Shown here one piece after another: positions 28,015-40,200 of a stretch of DNA of 64,000 nucleotides. Made by a program: the position numbers and the translations under genes. Where the stretch lies: assembly GCF_016918785.1 (NCBI RefSeq), contig NZ_JAFFPT010000033.1:1-64000 (forward strand). The letters run 5' to 3'. Source of the DNA: Leptospira ainazelensis. Lineage in GTDB: Bacteria > Spirochaetota > Leptospiria > Leptospirales > Leptospiraceae. Below the pieces are notes generated by a model, which was not told the DNA's origin, did not search any database, and saw nothing but the letters and a program-made list of their open reading frames with translations. Positions within the stretch are counted from its first letter, which is position 1. Each line of letters begins with the position of its first letter.

Positions 28015-29397
28015 TTACTCCACTTCCACGATGAGAAAGAGGGTGTCGTCCTCCAGTGTTACGTTTCCGAAAAAATTCTCCACCGCTTTCTGCACGTTTG
28101 CCTTAAAGACGATCAGATCCTTTTCGAATCGATTCTCATTCAATATTTCTAAGAGGCCTTCCGTTCCAAGCTGTTTTCCTTCCTCGTTCTTGTTTTCTAT
28201 CAACCCGTCGGTATATAAGAAGAATCGATCCTCTTCTACGAGCGGAAGTTTTATCTGTTCCGCAATCGGCTTTTTGATTCCGAAACCGAGAATCGCACCT
28301 TCGGTCTCGATTTCATAAAATTCTTTCTTAAAAGATCCGTGAATCAAATACGGATGCCCCGCGTTGGAAAACGTGATCTCCTTGGAAATAAAATCCATAA
28401 ACATATAGATCGCGGAAGCGTGATACGATTGAAACTGCTTTTGTAAGGAATCGTCTATATAATCCATCAAACGGGAAGGATGTACTTTAAGAATATAGGG
28501 CATCGTGGAAACCATGATCTTTACCATGGACGCGACCAAGGCCGACGCGATCCCGTGCCCCGCAATATCGGTTAAAAAGATACCGGTGTTTCCTTCCCGC
28601 AATTGAACGAAGTCGAAAAAATCTCCCCCGATATGATTCGGAGTAATCCTCATCACCTCGTATCGGATCCCTTTGATACTAAGCCGTCCCGGAAAAAGAT
28701 TCTCCTGAACCTGTTTTGCAATCGTAAGATCCTGTTGAATGTATTTGTATTCCAGATCCAATTCGGAAGAAATCGAGATCAATCGTTTTACGATGATCAC
28801 GGAAGAAGTTCCTATGACGATACAGAGTCCGTAAACTACGTCGGGAACAAAAAGAATTCTTGGAAACTCATCCAAACCAAGTTCGATTCTTTTGATCGAA
28901 ACAAAAAAGATATGAAGAGCGATGGCGATGATTCCCGTAAAAAAACAGGATCCTTTTTTTAGACGAAACATCTGAAAAATCACGATAAGAGAGATGAGCA
29001 AAAAGTAATTATTATAAATCTGCAGGCTTTCCAAATCCTGAAAACTGTAAAAGGACTCGTGAAAAAGATTCATCATCAAAAAGATGATGGCGACGTTTGA
29101 AATTTGAATCACCGAAGAGAGAAATTTTTCCTGAAAGGAAAGAACCAAACTCATCACGTTGATCAAAAAGATGATTCCTAAATAAAGAACTCCCCTTTCC
29201 GAATTTCGAACTTCCGGAATCGCGAGAGTCGGATACATCGTAAAATGAAGAAGAAAAGCAAGTCGGATAAAGGACTGATCGATCCGAGTTTGATCCTTCC
29301 AAGCTTCCGCTTCGCTGTAGTTGAATTCCCTGTCAAAAAAAGTGAAGGGATTCAGAAAGCCGGATCTAAATCTACTGAATCGTTTTATCCAAGTCAT
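28015..29397 (-). CDS. Membrane PP2C-type (SpoIIE) serine phosphatase
   Basis: A 460-residue protein. The N-terminal half has about six transmembrane helices, followed by a helical linker (YIQQDLTIAKQVQENLFPG) typical of RsbU-like proteins. The C-terminal PP2C domain carries metal-binding aspartates in GGDFFDF and LTDIAGHG, the NAGHP motif and FLYTDGLIE. Such phosphatases dephosphorylate anti-sigma-factor antagonists. No antagonist or kinase gene is adjacent. The gene overlaps the exported small protein upstream by 26 bp and precedes the enoyl-CoA hydratase. Confidence 0.9.
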   Translation of the reverse strand: MTWIKRFSRFRSGFLNPFTFFDREFNYSEAEAWKDQTRIDQSFIRLAFLLHFTMYPTLAIPEVRNSERGVLYLGIIFLINVMSLVLSFQEKFLSSVIQISNVAIIFLMMNLFHESFYSFQDLESLQIYNNYFLLISLIVIFQMFRLKKGSCFFTGIIAIALHIFFVSIKRIELGLDEFPRILFVPDVVYGLCIVIGTSSVIIVKRLISISSELDLEYKYIQQDLTIAKQVQENLFPGRLSIKGIRYEVMRITPNHIGGDFFDFVQLREGNTGIFLTDIAGHGIASALVASMVKIMVSTMPYILKVHPSRLMDYIDDSLQKQFQSYHASAIYMFMDFISKEITFSNAGHPYLIHGSFKKEFYEIETEGAILGFGIKKPIAEQIKLPLVEEDRFFLYTDGLIENKNEEGKQLGTEGLLEILNENRFEKDLIVFKANVQKAVENFFGNVTLEDDTLFLIVEVE

Positions 29398-29725
29398 ACC
29401 GAGTGATTTCCGATCCGGAAAGATAGATTTTTAGATTCCAACCCGACTCCAGATACTTGTCTAATTTTTCCGATATTTCCAAGGCTTCCTTTTCCGTATT
29501 GACTCGAATGAAAAAAGAACCCGAGATCGCCTTATAATTGTAAGGAAAACGTTCGCTTAACAAAAGTGTGACTCTTAGATGATCGTTCCGCGTTTCGATC
29601 ACGATATGAGAAACGTGTTTTCTATTGATGATTCTTTCATGGATCGGAAGACTCCAGGGATTGGTTTCCGCATTGGAAGATAAGGTCATAAAAAAAAACA
29701 CAGGCAAAAGGAAATAGAACTTCAT
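29372..29725 (-). CDS. Small exported protein, unknown function
   Basis: The protein is 117 residues from the ATG at 29725, chosen because it opens a good signal peptide (MKFYFLLPVFFFMTLSSNA). The mature domain of about 95 residues is mixed alpha/beta (HVSHIVIETRNDHLRVTLLL; EKEALEISEKLDKYLESG) without a family match I recognise. Its 3' end overlaps the start of the phosphatase gene by 26 bp, implying coupled translation and a shared sensory role at most by inference. Confidence 0.68.
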   Translation of the reverse strand: MKFYFLLPVFFFMTLSSNAETNPWSLPIHERIINRKHVSHIVIETRNDHLRVTLLLSERFPYNYKAISGSFFIRVNTEKEALEISEKLDKYLESGWNLKIYLSGSEITRYDLDKTIQ

Positions 29726-29884
29726 CGTTTCTGAATTTCCCGAGCCTGGGAACTTTGAGTCCAAATTTACAAGGCTCCCGGAATTGCGCAAACCATTCCG
29801 TTTGCCGCTTCCTTTTTTTTCCCAAATCATGAGTCTTCCGGTTTCGAGTTTACTTTTTTTCTGGACTCTGGAAAAATCTTTCCT

Positions 29885-30928
29885 ATGCAATTATTTCCCC
29901 GCTATGTCTTGGAAAAACATTTCCGAATGTTCTGGATCGTATCCGTTTTTTTGGGGATTTTCTTTTGCAAGGAGACTCCGCATACAATGGGAAATAATCC
30001 TTATGCGGAACTCTTTTCAAATCATAAAATAACCGAAGTCGAGCGTTATACGCCCTCCAAGGGCTGGGAGACGAGAGTTTTCAGTTTAGATCCGGACGAA
30101 CAAAACTTCATCCAGGAAATGAATCGAATCGACGGATTCCTAGATTCTCCGCAACCGGAATCGAATCTCGAACTCTGGAAAAATCGTCTATTCACTGTTA
30201 GAAAGAATCTTCCGGATTCCGTAAATTCCATCTTGGACGAATCACTCTATCGTGTGATTCTTTGTAAGAATTTAGGCGGAACGGGCCTTACTAGTTTTGT
30301 ATACGATTCCCGAGGTCCGGTCGGCGGAGTCGTGTTTTTGGACACGGAAATGCTGAAGCAGACTGCAAACGATTGGATCACAAAAAAGGAAAATTCTCCC
30401 TTTCGATCTAAGAACACGAAAATTTCGGTCCAAATCGAATCCGCAAGCCGAAACGATATCGAACACGCCACCGAATACATCCTTCTACACGAGATCGGCC
30501 ATATAGTTTCCGTCCGTGAAAAAATCGTGCCGGATTTTCGTTCGAAAGAAAGGGATTTTAGTACTTTTGAATTTTCTAATGGAGTTTGGTCCGGAGAATC
30601 GGAAAGCTCTTTTGATTCGGTTTATCCCCTGCGTAAAAAAGTTAAGTTTTATACAAACGAACCTATGGATCTTGAAACCAATTGGAATCAAATCTATCCG
30701 GCTTTAGCAAAAACTCCCTTCCCTACCCTCTATTCAGCGACCAACGGAGATGATTTTTTCGCGGACTCCTTTGTTTCGTATGTGCATTCAGTCCTTCAAA
30801 AAAAAGTCTGGCGTTTGGAAATTCTCAAGGATAAAAAAACGGTTTTCGAAATGAAAAACGGAATCCTTGAAGAACGTTGTCGCAAACAAAAGGAATTCTT
30901 AGATCGTCTGTTTCAAAAGAAACGTTAG
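29885..30928 (+). CDS. Predicted zinc-metalloprotease lipoprotein
   Basis: A 347-residue protein. Starting at 29885 gives a basic n-region and a lipobox-like FLGIFFC (Cys28); an internal ATG at 29927 would leave too short a signal. EYILLHEIGHIVSV holds an H-E-x-x-H zinc motif (His202, Glu203, His206), and a downstream acidic segment NGDDFFADSFVSYV could supply the third ligand. The family is not named to me, so the protease call rests on this motif alone. It is expected in the envelope and transcribed divergently from the small exported protein. Confidence 0.68.
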   Translation: MQLFPRYVLEKHFRMFWIVSVFLGIFFCKETPHTMGNNPYAELFSNHKITEVERYTPSKGWETRVFSLDPDEQNFIQEMNRIDGFLDSPQPESNLELWKNRLFTVRKNLPDSVNSILDESLYRVILCKNLGGTGLTSFVYDSRGPVGGVVFLDTEMLKQTANDWITKKENSPFRSKNTKISVQIESASRNDIEHATEYILLHEIGHIVSVREKIVPDFRSKERDFSTFEFSNGVWSGESESSFDSVYPLRKKVKFYTNEPMDLETNWNQIYPALAKTPFPTLYSATNGDDFFADSFVSYVHSVLQKKVWRLEILKDKKTVFEMKNGILEERCRKQKEFLDRLFQKKR

Positions 30929-31028
30929 GCGTTTTTGACGTCGGAATAGAATTTCTTTCCGCAATCTTTCTGTGCGACTTTTGCCGAATTCACTTCCGCT
31001 TTGTTCGTCGAAATCTCAGGATAAATCT

Positions 31029-31276
31029 GTCGGAGTTACGACGGCCTTTTCGTAAAAGCCGCGCGCCCCACCCTGATTGGGTCATAACCTTACCCGCAAG
31101 TGGGTTGAATCTTTAAAAGAATCTGTCGGAACAACGACAATCCTCCGTGAAACGAAATCCCCGCCCTGTTTTTGGGTGGCGGGGCGGGTGGTGGGAAGCT
31201 CCGGAGATTTTCCTATATCACAGAATCATAATTTTGCAAGGAATATTTTCTCTCAGAGTTTTGCGGGAACTCCTAC
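31029..31276 (+). repeat. Interspersed element with an extra half copy
   Basis: The full element spans 31125-31276, from GTCGGAACAACGAC to the variant GCGGGAACTCCTAC. It is preceded by a lone palindrome GTCGGAGTTACGAC at 31029-31042 and part of a second core. CATAATTTTGCAAGGAATAT is conserved. It is followed by TTCTTCATTCTAAATAACTT and CTTGCGGGTAAGG, spacers that also follow the copy at 49566. It fills most of the 480-bp gap between genes. Confidence 0.82.
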
Positions 31277-31407
31277 AAAACTTCCGGATTGAGATCCTTC
31301 TTCATTCTAAATAACTTTTTAACTTGCGGGTAAGGTGATAGACAATTGTGATTCTAAATCCTATTACGGTTTTCCGTATATTCGATTTAACGCCTCTAAC
31401 GCAAAAC

Positions 31408-31821
31408 TCACTTCTCGAGAATGATCCATCTTCCCGCGATATAACTCATCGGAAGATACGCGCAAACAAGATCCAAAACGATAAACCAAGTCGGAGAAGG
31501 AAGCATAAGAATATTCGCGATTCCCCCCGCCAAAAAAAAGAAACCGATCACAAACGCAAATTTCGCTTTATGATTGATACAAAAAATAGCGGTAACAATG
31601 GAACCCGTAAACGTTCCCAGGGCATGAGCCAAAAACGGGAAGATAAAATGTTTTGGCTGAAATAAATGGATAGACGCTTTCAGGCCTTCCATCGTAGTCA
31701 CATCCGCTCCCTCCGGAGCCGGAATGATATGGCCGCTGACGGTGATCAACCCCATATTGACCACACTTCCTAAGATCAAACCTGCAAAGACCGAGAGAAT
31801 GTTTCTGAGAGTTGAATTCAT
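31408..31821 (-). CDS. Four-helix membrane protein, unknown function
   Basis: The protein is 137 residues from the ATG at 31821, preceded by AAAAGGAAATAG. Four hydrophobic helices are visible (about residues 7-27, 57-77, 85-104 and 108-128). No catalytic or binding motif is evident. It lies 70 bp downstream of the thiopurine methyltransferase on the same strand, so the two may be co-transcribed. Confidence 0.72.
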   Translation of the reverse strand: MNSTLRNILSVFAGLILGSVVNMGLITVSGHIIPAPEGADVTTMEGLKASIHLFQPKHFIFPFLAHALGTFTGSIVTAIFCINHKAKFAFVIGFFFLAGGIANILMLPSPTWFIVLDLVCAYLPMSYIAGRWIILEK

Positions 31822-31891
31822 TTTTCTATTTCCTTTTATCGTGAAATTTTTAAAAGACTTTTGATCGAGAGAATCCTCGTTCAAATCGGGA

Positions 31892-32527
31892 TCAATCCCT
31901 TTGTAACAGCCAAATATTTTCCTTAGCGGGATATTTTTTCAATCCTCCCGTCACTTCTTTACTCGTCAGCAAATTTAACTTGTATTGATTTGAATAGTGT
32001 CGTCTGACTTCTTCGTCTTGAACGGAAAAAGGAGGTCCGTCCATTAGGCTTTGATCATATTCGTAACAGATCAACAACTGCGGCGGTTTTCCCGTAATCT
32101 CCATCAAATGATTCGTATAACGAGTTCGCATTTCCTCCGGAAGAGCGACGAGCGCCGCCCTATCGTAAATCGCGTCGACCTGACCCAGAATAGGACTCGA
32201 CAATTGAAAAATATCACCCGCAAAAATGTCGATATCTTCGGCGCTATAAAGATCCAATTCGCCGGTTTTTTCAATTTTCGGTTCCACTCCAAGTTCGGCA
32301 AACAATTGTTCGACGGCGATCTTGCTGAGTTCGGCTCCCGCGACACGATAACCTTTCGAAAGCAACCATGGAATATCGAGGGTCTTTCCGCATAACGGCA
32401 CAAATACGCGACTCCTCTCGTTTAAATTTAATTCTTTAAAATACTCGACTAAAAACGGATTGGCTTCGTATCCGTGAAACGCGATCTCATTCTTACTCCA
32501 CCTCTGGTGCCAAAAATTCGGTTCCAT
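31892..32527 (-). CDS. tpm: Thiopurine S-methyltransferase (bacterial TPMT)
   Basis: A 211-residue SAM-dependent methyltransferase. The opening FWHQRWSKNEIAFHGYEANPFLVEYF and RVFVPLCGKTLDIPWLLSKGYRVAGAELS are diagnostic of TPMT; the latter holds the SAM-binding loop. VDAIYDRAALVALPEEMR is the second family block. Bacterial homologues methylate thiopurines and also selenium or tellurium compounds. It is cytoplasmic. A small membrane protein follows. Confidence 0.92.
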   Translation of the reverse strand: MEPNFWHQRWSKNEIAFHGYEANPFLVEYFKELNLNERSRVFVPLCGKTLDIPWLLSKGYRVAGAELSKIAVEQLFAELGVEPKIEKTGELDLYSAEDIDIFAGDIFQLSSPILGQVDAIYDRAALVALPEEMRTRYTNHLMEITGKPPQLLICYEYDQSLMDGPPFSVQDEEVRRHYSNQYKLNLLTSKEVTGGLKKYPAKENIWLLQRD

Positions 32528-32802
32528 AAAAACCTCTATCAGTTTATTGTAATCAATTCACCCGTTTTCAAAAGAGTAAAGCGGGATTTACGGAGTTGGT
32601 AGGAAGTTTTATCGGGAAACTTCCCGGCGGAGTTTTCAAGATCGGAATCGTCGCGACTATTTTTAGATACAAAAGAATAGTATAATATACGCTATCGCAA
32701 AAACTTTTTTTTTGAAAAGTATCGTTTTAAAACCCGCTCGTCGAATACAAAAAGGGAACGTTGAAGTTACGATTCTCCCTTCCCTTATTGTAAGGCTTTG
32801 AA

Positions 32803-34896
<2,094 letters not shown>

Positions 34897-34930
34897 GATG
34901 TTCCTGAATCAATTTGTCTTTTTATTTTTT

Positions 34931-36463
34931 TTAAAAGCTGTGCGAAAAGCCGATACTAAACCAAAACAAATGAGCCGGAATTTTCTGCAACAAATACGAT
35001 TCTCGTATCATCTGTCTTAAGGATCCGTCGCCCGCATCGGGAATCAGCGGACTGCTCGCGATTTGATCGAGTAGATACTGATTTACCGGACCGTTCACCT
35101 TGGAAGGATCCACGATCAGACCGTCTTTCGTATTACGGTTCACAAATCCACCGGTAGCTCCGTAGTAATTATCGGTGTCATACATATATAAATTCGGTCT
35201 GTAGACGTGATTCCCCTTGATAAAGAACTTTCCAAAATAGAAAGTCACACTACTCGTGATATCCTGAATCCCGTTGCGATTGTCTACGATGTTGTTCGAC
35301 ATCGCGTAGCCGATATTGACGGCGGGAGTGATTCTAAAAAATTTCTCGCTGAAATATTCGTGACTCATGTAAAGGGAGAGGTAGTTCTTACCCGCCATCA
35401 AACCGGCGTTTTCCTGACTCATCTGAGTATAAAAGGAGATGGTAGGAGTCACGTAGGAAAGAAACGGAAGTTGCCAGAAGATATAATATTCCTGCCAAGC
35501 AAGCCGTGTCACTTGATTGGAAGTGTTGTTCGAACTCGTAACACCTTGCGCCGCAAGAGAATTGTATCCTCCCAAAGGAGCAGAAACATAACCGGGGTTT
35601 TTATTAAACGTATTGTAGAACCAAGTTCCTACGGTAAACTTACCCCAGCTCGTTTTTTCAAACGTATAATAAAACGCGTAGAATAAACCGTCCGCGCGTT
35701 TCATACCGTTTTGTTCTTTGTAAGGTCGAGGCGCCAAACCGCCGCAGGTAGGGCCGGTCGTATAATTCCCGTTCATCACGTTTGACTGAGTTTCATAAAC
35801 ACAACTTTGATTCGCCAAATCAGGATTAGGCGCCGTAAAGGGAAGCCCTTGTCCGGGATACGCAGGACCGGCGCCGCCGGGAGAAAGTTGAAAACGTCCG
35901 TCGCTGTCTCGGTCGTTTCTTTCGTTCAACTGGAAATTACCCCAAAACTGAACCATAAAACCTTTTAGCGGAGTATTGATATTGATCGTAGGCTGGTAGG
36001 ACGGAACAAACGTAGTGGAAGGATAACTTTCGTTTCTTCTTCGATTCGCCATTTCGCCGGAGAAACTCAAACCCCGCCAGATAAAGTCGGTAACGATCTC
36101 GTGAGTAACGTCGATCGTCGTATCCTTTCCCTGAGAACCGGCGTGAGGCGGTTCCCTTTCGATAGGCGCCGCAATTCCCGCATACGGATTCGACTCTCCT
36201 TTGGAAGACGCCGAGGGCTTATCGGATACGATCGTATTCTTCCCTTTGTCCTGAGCTTTTTCGTAAGTCACGCTGAAGACCGCGTCTTTATTGATGTAAC
36301 GTATGAAGTCTTCGTCATGCGCGAGAAGAACTTTTTCATCGTCTTCCAAAATCACTTTACCGCGATAGATCAATCCGCTTTTTAAACGTACTATATCGGC
36401 GGCGATAAGAGAAGATGTAAAGAGGGAGAGAAGAAAAAACAAAAGAACCACATTCGATCTCAT
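34931..36463 (-). CDS. Large outer-membrane beta-barrel protein
   Basis: A 510-residue protein with a signal peptide (cleavage about residue 21, LIAA|D). Residues 22-60 form a small SH3-like segment (VRLKSGLIYRGKVILEDDEKV), as seen at the N-terminus of several leptospiral envelope proteins. From about residue 115 to the end it is aromatic-rich with alternating strands, ending WFSIGFSHSF, a good beta-signal. A pair of cysteines (around CVYET and GPTCGG) may form a disulphide in an outer loop. Function unknown: porin- or receptor-like. Confidence 0.78.
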   Translation of the reverse strand: MRSNVVLLFFLLSLFTSSLIAADIVRLKSGLIYRGKVILEDDEKVLLAHDEDFIRYINKDAVFSVTYEKAQDKGKNTIVSDKPSASSKGESNPYAGIAAPIEREPPHAGSQGKDTTIDVTHEIVTDFIWRGLSFSGEMANRRRNESYPSTTFVPSYQPTININTPLKGFMVQFWGNFQLNERNDRDSDGRFQLSPGGAGPAYPGQGLPFTAPNPDLANQSCVYETQSNVMNGNYTTGPTCGGLAPRPYKEQNGMKRADGLFYAFYYTFEKTSWGKFTVGTWFYNTFNKNPGYVSAPLGGYNSLAAQGVTSSNNTSNQVTRLAWQEYYIFWQLPFLSYVTPTISFYTQMSQENAGLMAGKNYLSLYMSHEYFSEKFFRITPAVNIGYAMSNNIVDNRNGIQDITSSVTFYFGKFFIKGNHVYRPNLYMYDTDNYYGATGGFVNRNTKDGLIVDPSKVNGPVNQYLLDQIASSPLIPDAGDGSLRQMIRESYLLQKIPAHLFWFSIGFSHSF

Positions 36464-37211
36464 AAAACTTCCAACCTTATCAATTTTTTATTTCCAAATT
36501 TTCAAATTATCAAGCAGAAATGAATTCCTATCCAAAGTTCATCGTCTTAATAACATCCGGGAAGAATAACAGAAACAGAAAACTGGGAGAAGAATCAACT
36601 AGGAAAAAACTTTTTCTTTCGACGAAACACAATTAGACGATCTTTCAAAAGCAGAAACTTTAAGCGCAAAACAATCGAATTGAATTGAGACAAAATTGCG
36701 TCTTTTTTGAGCAAAATTCTCTAAAAGTTCAACGGCGTTTTAGAAAGAAGCATTATACTCTTAGAAAGGAGCTCCGATCGGATCTTGACGGTTCAAAAGC
36801 GTCCGAATACGGAAGAATCGGCTTCGGATCGTCGAAAAGACAGCAAATTCTAAAATTGAAACTTTAATAAAAATGGAAAAAAGAATTTGGATGGATTGAA
36901 TTTCTGAAACGATTTAAATCTGAAATTCCGAAAGATATCTTTCTCCCTTGTATTAGAAAAATGATAATTCACTCATATTTAAGACATAAGCGGACGATCA
37001 AAGTTTCTCCCAGATCGAAACCTTTATCGCAAACGGGACGGACTCCATTCTTATATCCTATCATAACAAACGCGGTTTACCTTTACGATTTTGTTTCGAA
37101 CGTTCTTTTTCCGAGTTTTGTTTCCCAAAAAAAAGATTTTTTAGTGAATTATAAAATCCTAATCTGTTTTCGTTCTTCAGTTTTTAGAATCGGATTTAGG
37201 GAAGAGCCGTT
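36464..37211. other. Long intergenic region upstream of the PAS kinase
   Basis: About 750 bp without a convincing gene. Small frames of 60-84 codons exist but lack ribosome sites and normal codon use. The region is AT-rich and should hold promoters for the divergent outer-membrane protein and kinase genes; no clear operator is visible. GGGAAGAGCC before the ATG at 37212 is the likely ribosome site. Confidence 0.5.
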
Positions 37212-40200
37212 ATGAATAACGAGACAGATTCTTTCGGAAGTTTAAAAAAAGAATTGGAAGAATCCAGACTTCGGATTCATTCTCTGGAAAATCAACTTCG
37301 TGAAAACGAATTCTTAAAAGATTCCCTCCGAAAAGCCGAAAAAAGAATTTCTCAGATCATCGAAAATTCTCCGGACGCGATCGTAATCCTGAATATGGAA
37401 ACCGGAAAGTTTCAATCCGTCAATCAGAGAGCCTCCGATTTATTCGGATATTCTCTTGAAGAATTTCAGACGATCGGCCCGGTTGCGATCAGTCCCCGTT
37501 TTCAAGAGGACGGAAGAACGAGCGAAGAAGCCGCAATAGAATATCTCAAAAGAGCGAGTCAAGGTGAGTTAGTCACCTTTGAATGGCTTCACCGTTCCAA
37601 ATCGGACGAAATCATTCCTTGTGAGGTTCGGCTGATTTCTCTTCCTGGAGAAAGTCTGCTCATTCGCGGAAGTATCCTGGACATTCGGGATCAGAAAAAA
37701 ATCCAAGACGAACTCAAAAAAAATCAGAAACGTCTGGAATCCGCCATTTACGGAGGAGAACTCGGACTTTGGGAATGGGATATTCCGACTAACGGGAATA
37801 CATACAACGACTATTGGGCTGAGATGTTAGGTTATAAACTGGACGAACTCGCTCCGCACGTCGACACTTGGAAATCCCTACTTCATCCGGAAGATCTTCC
37901 CTTAGCGGAACAAGCCCTGGAGAGATATATGTCCGGAGAAACTCCGGTCTACGAATGCGAGTTCCGCTTAAAATGTAAGGACGGTTCTTGGAAGTGGATC
38001 CTTACCGTCGGAAAACTGCAGGACTTCGACTCGAACGGAAAACCACTCAAGATGTACGGGATCCACGCGGATATCGATCGTAGAAAAAAAGTCGAACAAC
38101 AATTGAGAGAAAAAGAAGCCGCTCTTTCCCGTTCTCAAAAGTTGGCCGGAATCGGCTCTTGGGAATACGATCTTGCCGAAGAAAAGATGCTTGTCTCCGA
38201 ATATCTCGGCAAAATTTACGAACTGGAGAATTTATCCTCAAAGGGCGTCTACGGTATAGAACTCGTCCATCCGGATGATCGGGCCAGAGTGCAGAAGTAT
38301 TTCATTGACGCGGTCAAAAACGGATACATTCGTGAAATTGAATATAGAATCGTAACGTCTTCGGGAAAAACTAAAACCATCCTCAATCAAAGCGAACTGA
38401 TCTCCGACGAAAAAGGAGAACTAAAAAAAATTATCGGTTCGATTTTGGACGTCAGTGAAAAAAGAAAAAGTGAAAGACTTCTTCAATACCGTCTAGGTTT
38501 CGAAACCCTAACGACAAAAGTTTCGAGCGAAATCATCAACCTTCCTTCCCGTGAAATTCCTCAGACCATCCAATCGAGTCTGGAAAAACTTTCCCTGTTT
38601 CTCAATATGCAAAGAGGAAATATCGTCCTCTACGATTCGAAATACACTACCAGAAAGGTAATCTATGAATGGATTCATCCAAAATCAAAAATACAAAAAG
38701 AAAATCTAAATCAGATCGAAACGATCGATCCAAACAGTTATATTACGGGAGAAATGAAGGCTGGAAGAATCGCAAAAATTGAAAAACTGGAAGACCTTCC
38801 TTTCGGTACAAATTCCGATCGCGATCTTTTTCTCAGAAACGGATTTCAATCCTTTCTCGCAATCCCTTTGATGATCGGGGGAACGTTAAAAGGAAGACTC
38901 GGTTTCGGATCCGAAAATATCGGAATCGAAAAAGAACCCGATCTCGATCGTCTGGAAAATCAACTTTTGAGAAATTTCGCGGAGATCATCATCAATGCGC
39001 TGGAAAGAAAAAGAGTGGAAGACGAATTAAAACAGGAAAGAGACCTACTCTCCTCCATCACTGAAAACAGCGCGACTTCGATCACGGTCATGGACACGGA
39101 AGGCAAAATCCTGTATGCCAATAAAAGTTCGGAACACGTTTTAGGAGTCGAAATTTCGGAGATTACTTCCAGAACTTACAATTCCCCAAAATGGGAAGCG
39201 AAGTCGCTCGACGAAGGAGAATGGAAAGATGAAGACCAACCGTTTACACAGGTGATGAAAACGGGAGAGCCGGTCTACGATATTCGACACGCGATAGCGA
39301 CCTCGAGCGGAGAAGTTAAATATCTTTCGATAAACGGTTCACCGGTAAAAAATCAAAGGGGAGAAATCCAATCCCTTGTATTTTTAATTACCGATATAAC
39401 GGAAAACGTCTTAAGAGAAAGAGCCCTCAAGGCGAGTGAAGAACGATACAGAACCGTAGCCGAACAAACCGGAAGTATCGTCTACGACTACGATATCTCC
39501 ACCGGAAAAGTGACCTGGGCAGGCGCCGTTTTTTCACTCACCGGTTTTAAACTGGAAGAATTCCAAAATTTTAATATAGATAAACGGTTGGAATCCATAC
39601 ACCCGAAGGACCTCGATCGGGTTCTGCGCGAATTGGAAGAATCGATGGCAAAACACTCCAAGTTTCGTTCCATTTACAGTTTTAGAACCAAATACGGAGG
39701 ATATATCCTAGTCGAAGACAGGGGAATCTTTCTCTATGACGGAAACAATCAGCCCTTTCGTATGCTCGGGGCGATGATCGATATCGCCGAAAAGAAAAAA
39801 GCTGAAGAGATGTTAAAAGACAGCGAAGAACGGCTTCGTCTCGCACTCAACGCGGCGAATATGGGAAACTGGAGTTGGGATATAAACGAAGATAAAATCA
39901 CTTGGTCCGAAAAGGCGTTTCAAATTTTTAGAACTGAATCCTCCCGATTCAAGGGCAATCTCAACGCGTTATCGGATCTGACACATCCGGAAGACAAACC
40001 TCTTTTGGAGAAAACCCTTAAAAATCTTCTCAACGGTAAAAATCCGGAAGACGACTATTACTTTCAACATCGGTTAATCCTGCCCAACGACGAACTCGCT
40101 TGGATCGAATCCAAAGGAAAACTATATCGGGATCGGAATTTTCAACCCTTGCGGATCGTAGGAACCGTCACCGATATCACCGAAAGAAAAAAAGCCGAAG

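Noticed and set aside
36961..37215. 84-codon plus-strand frame before the kinase
   Set aside because: It overlaps the kinase start, lacks a ribosome site and has no recognisable motif.
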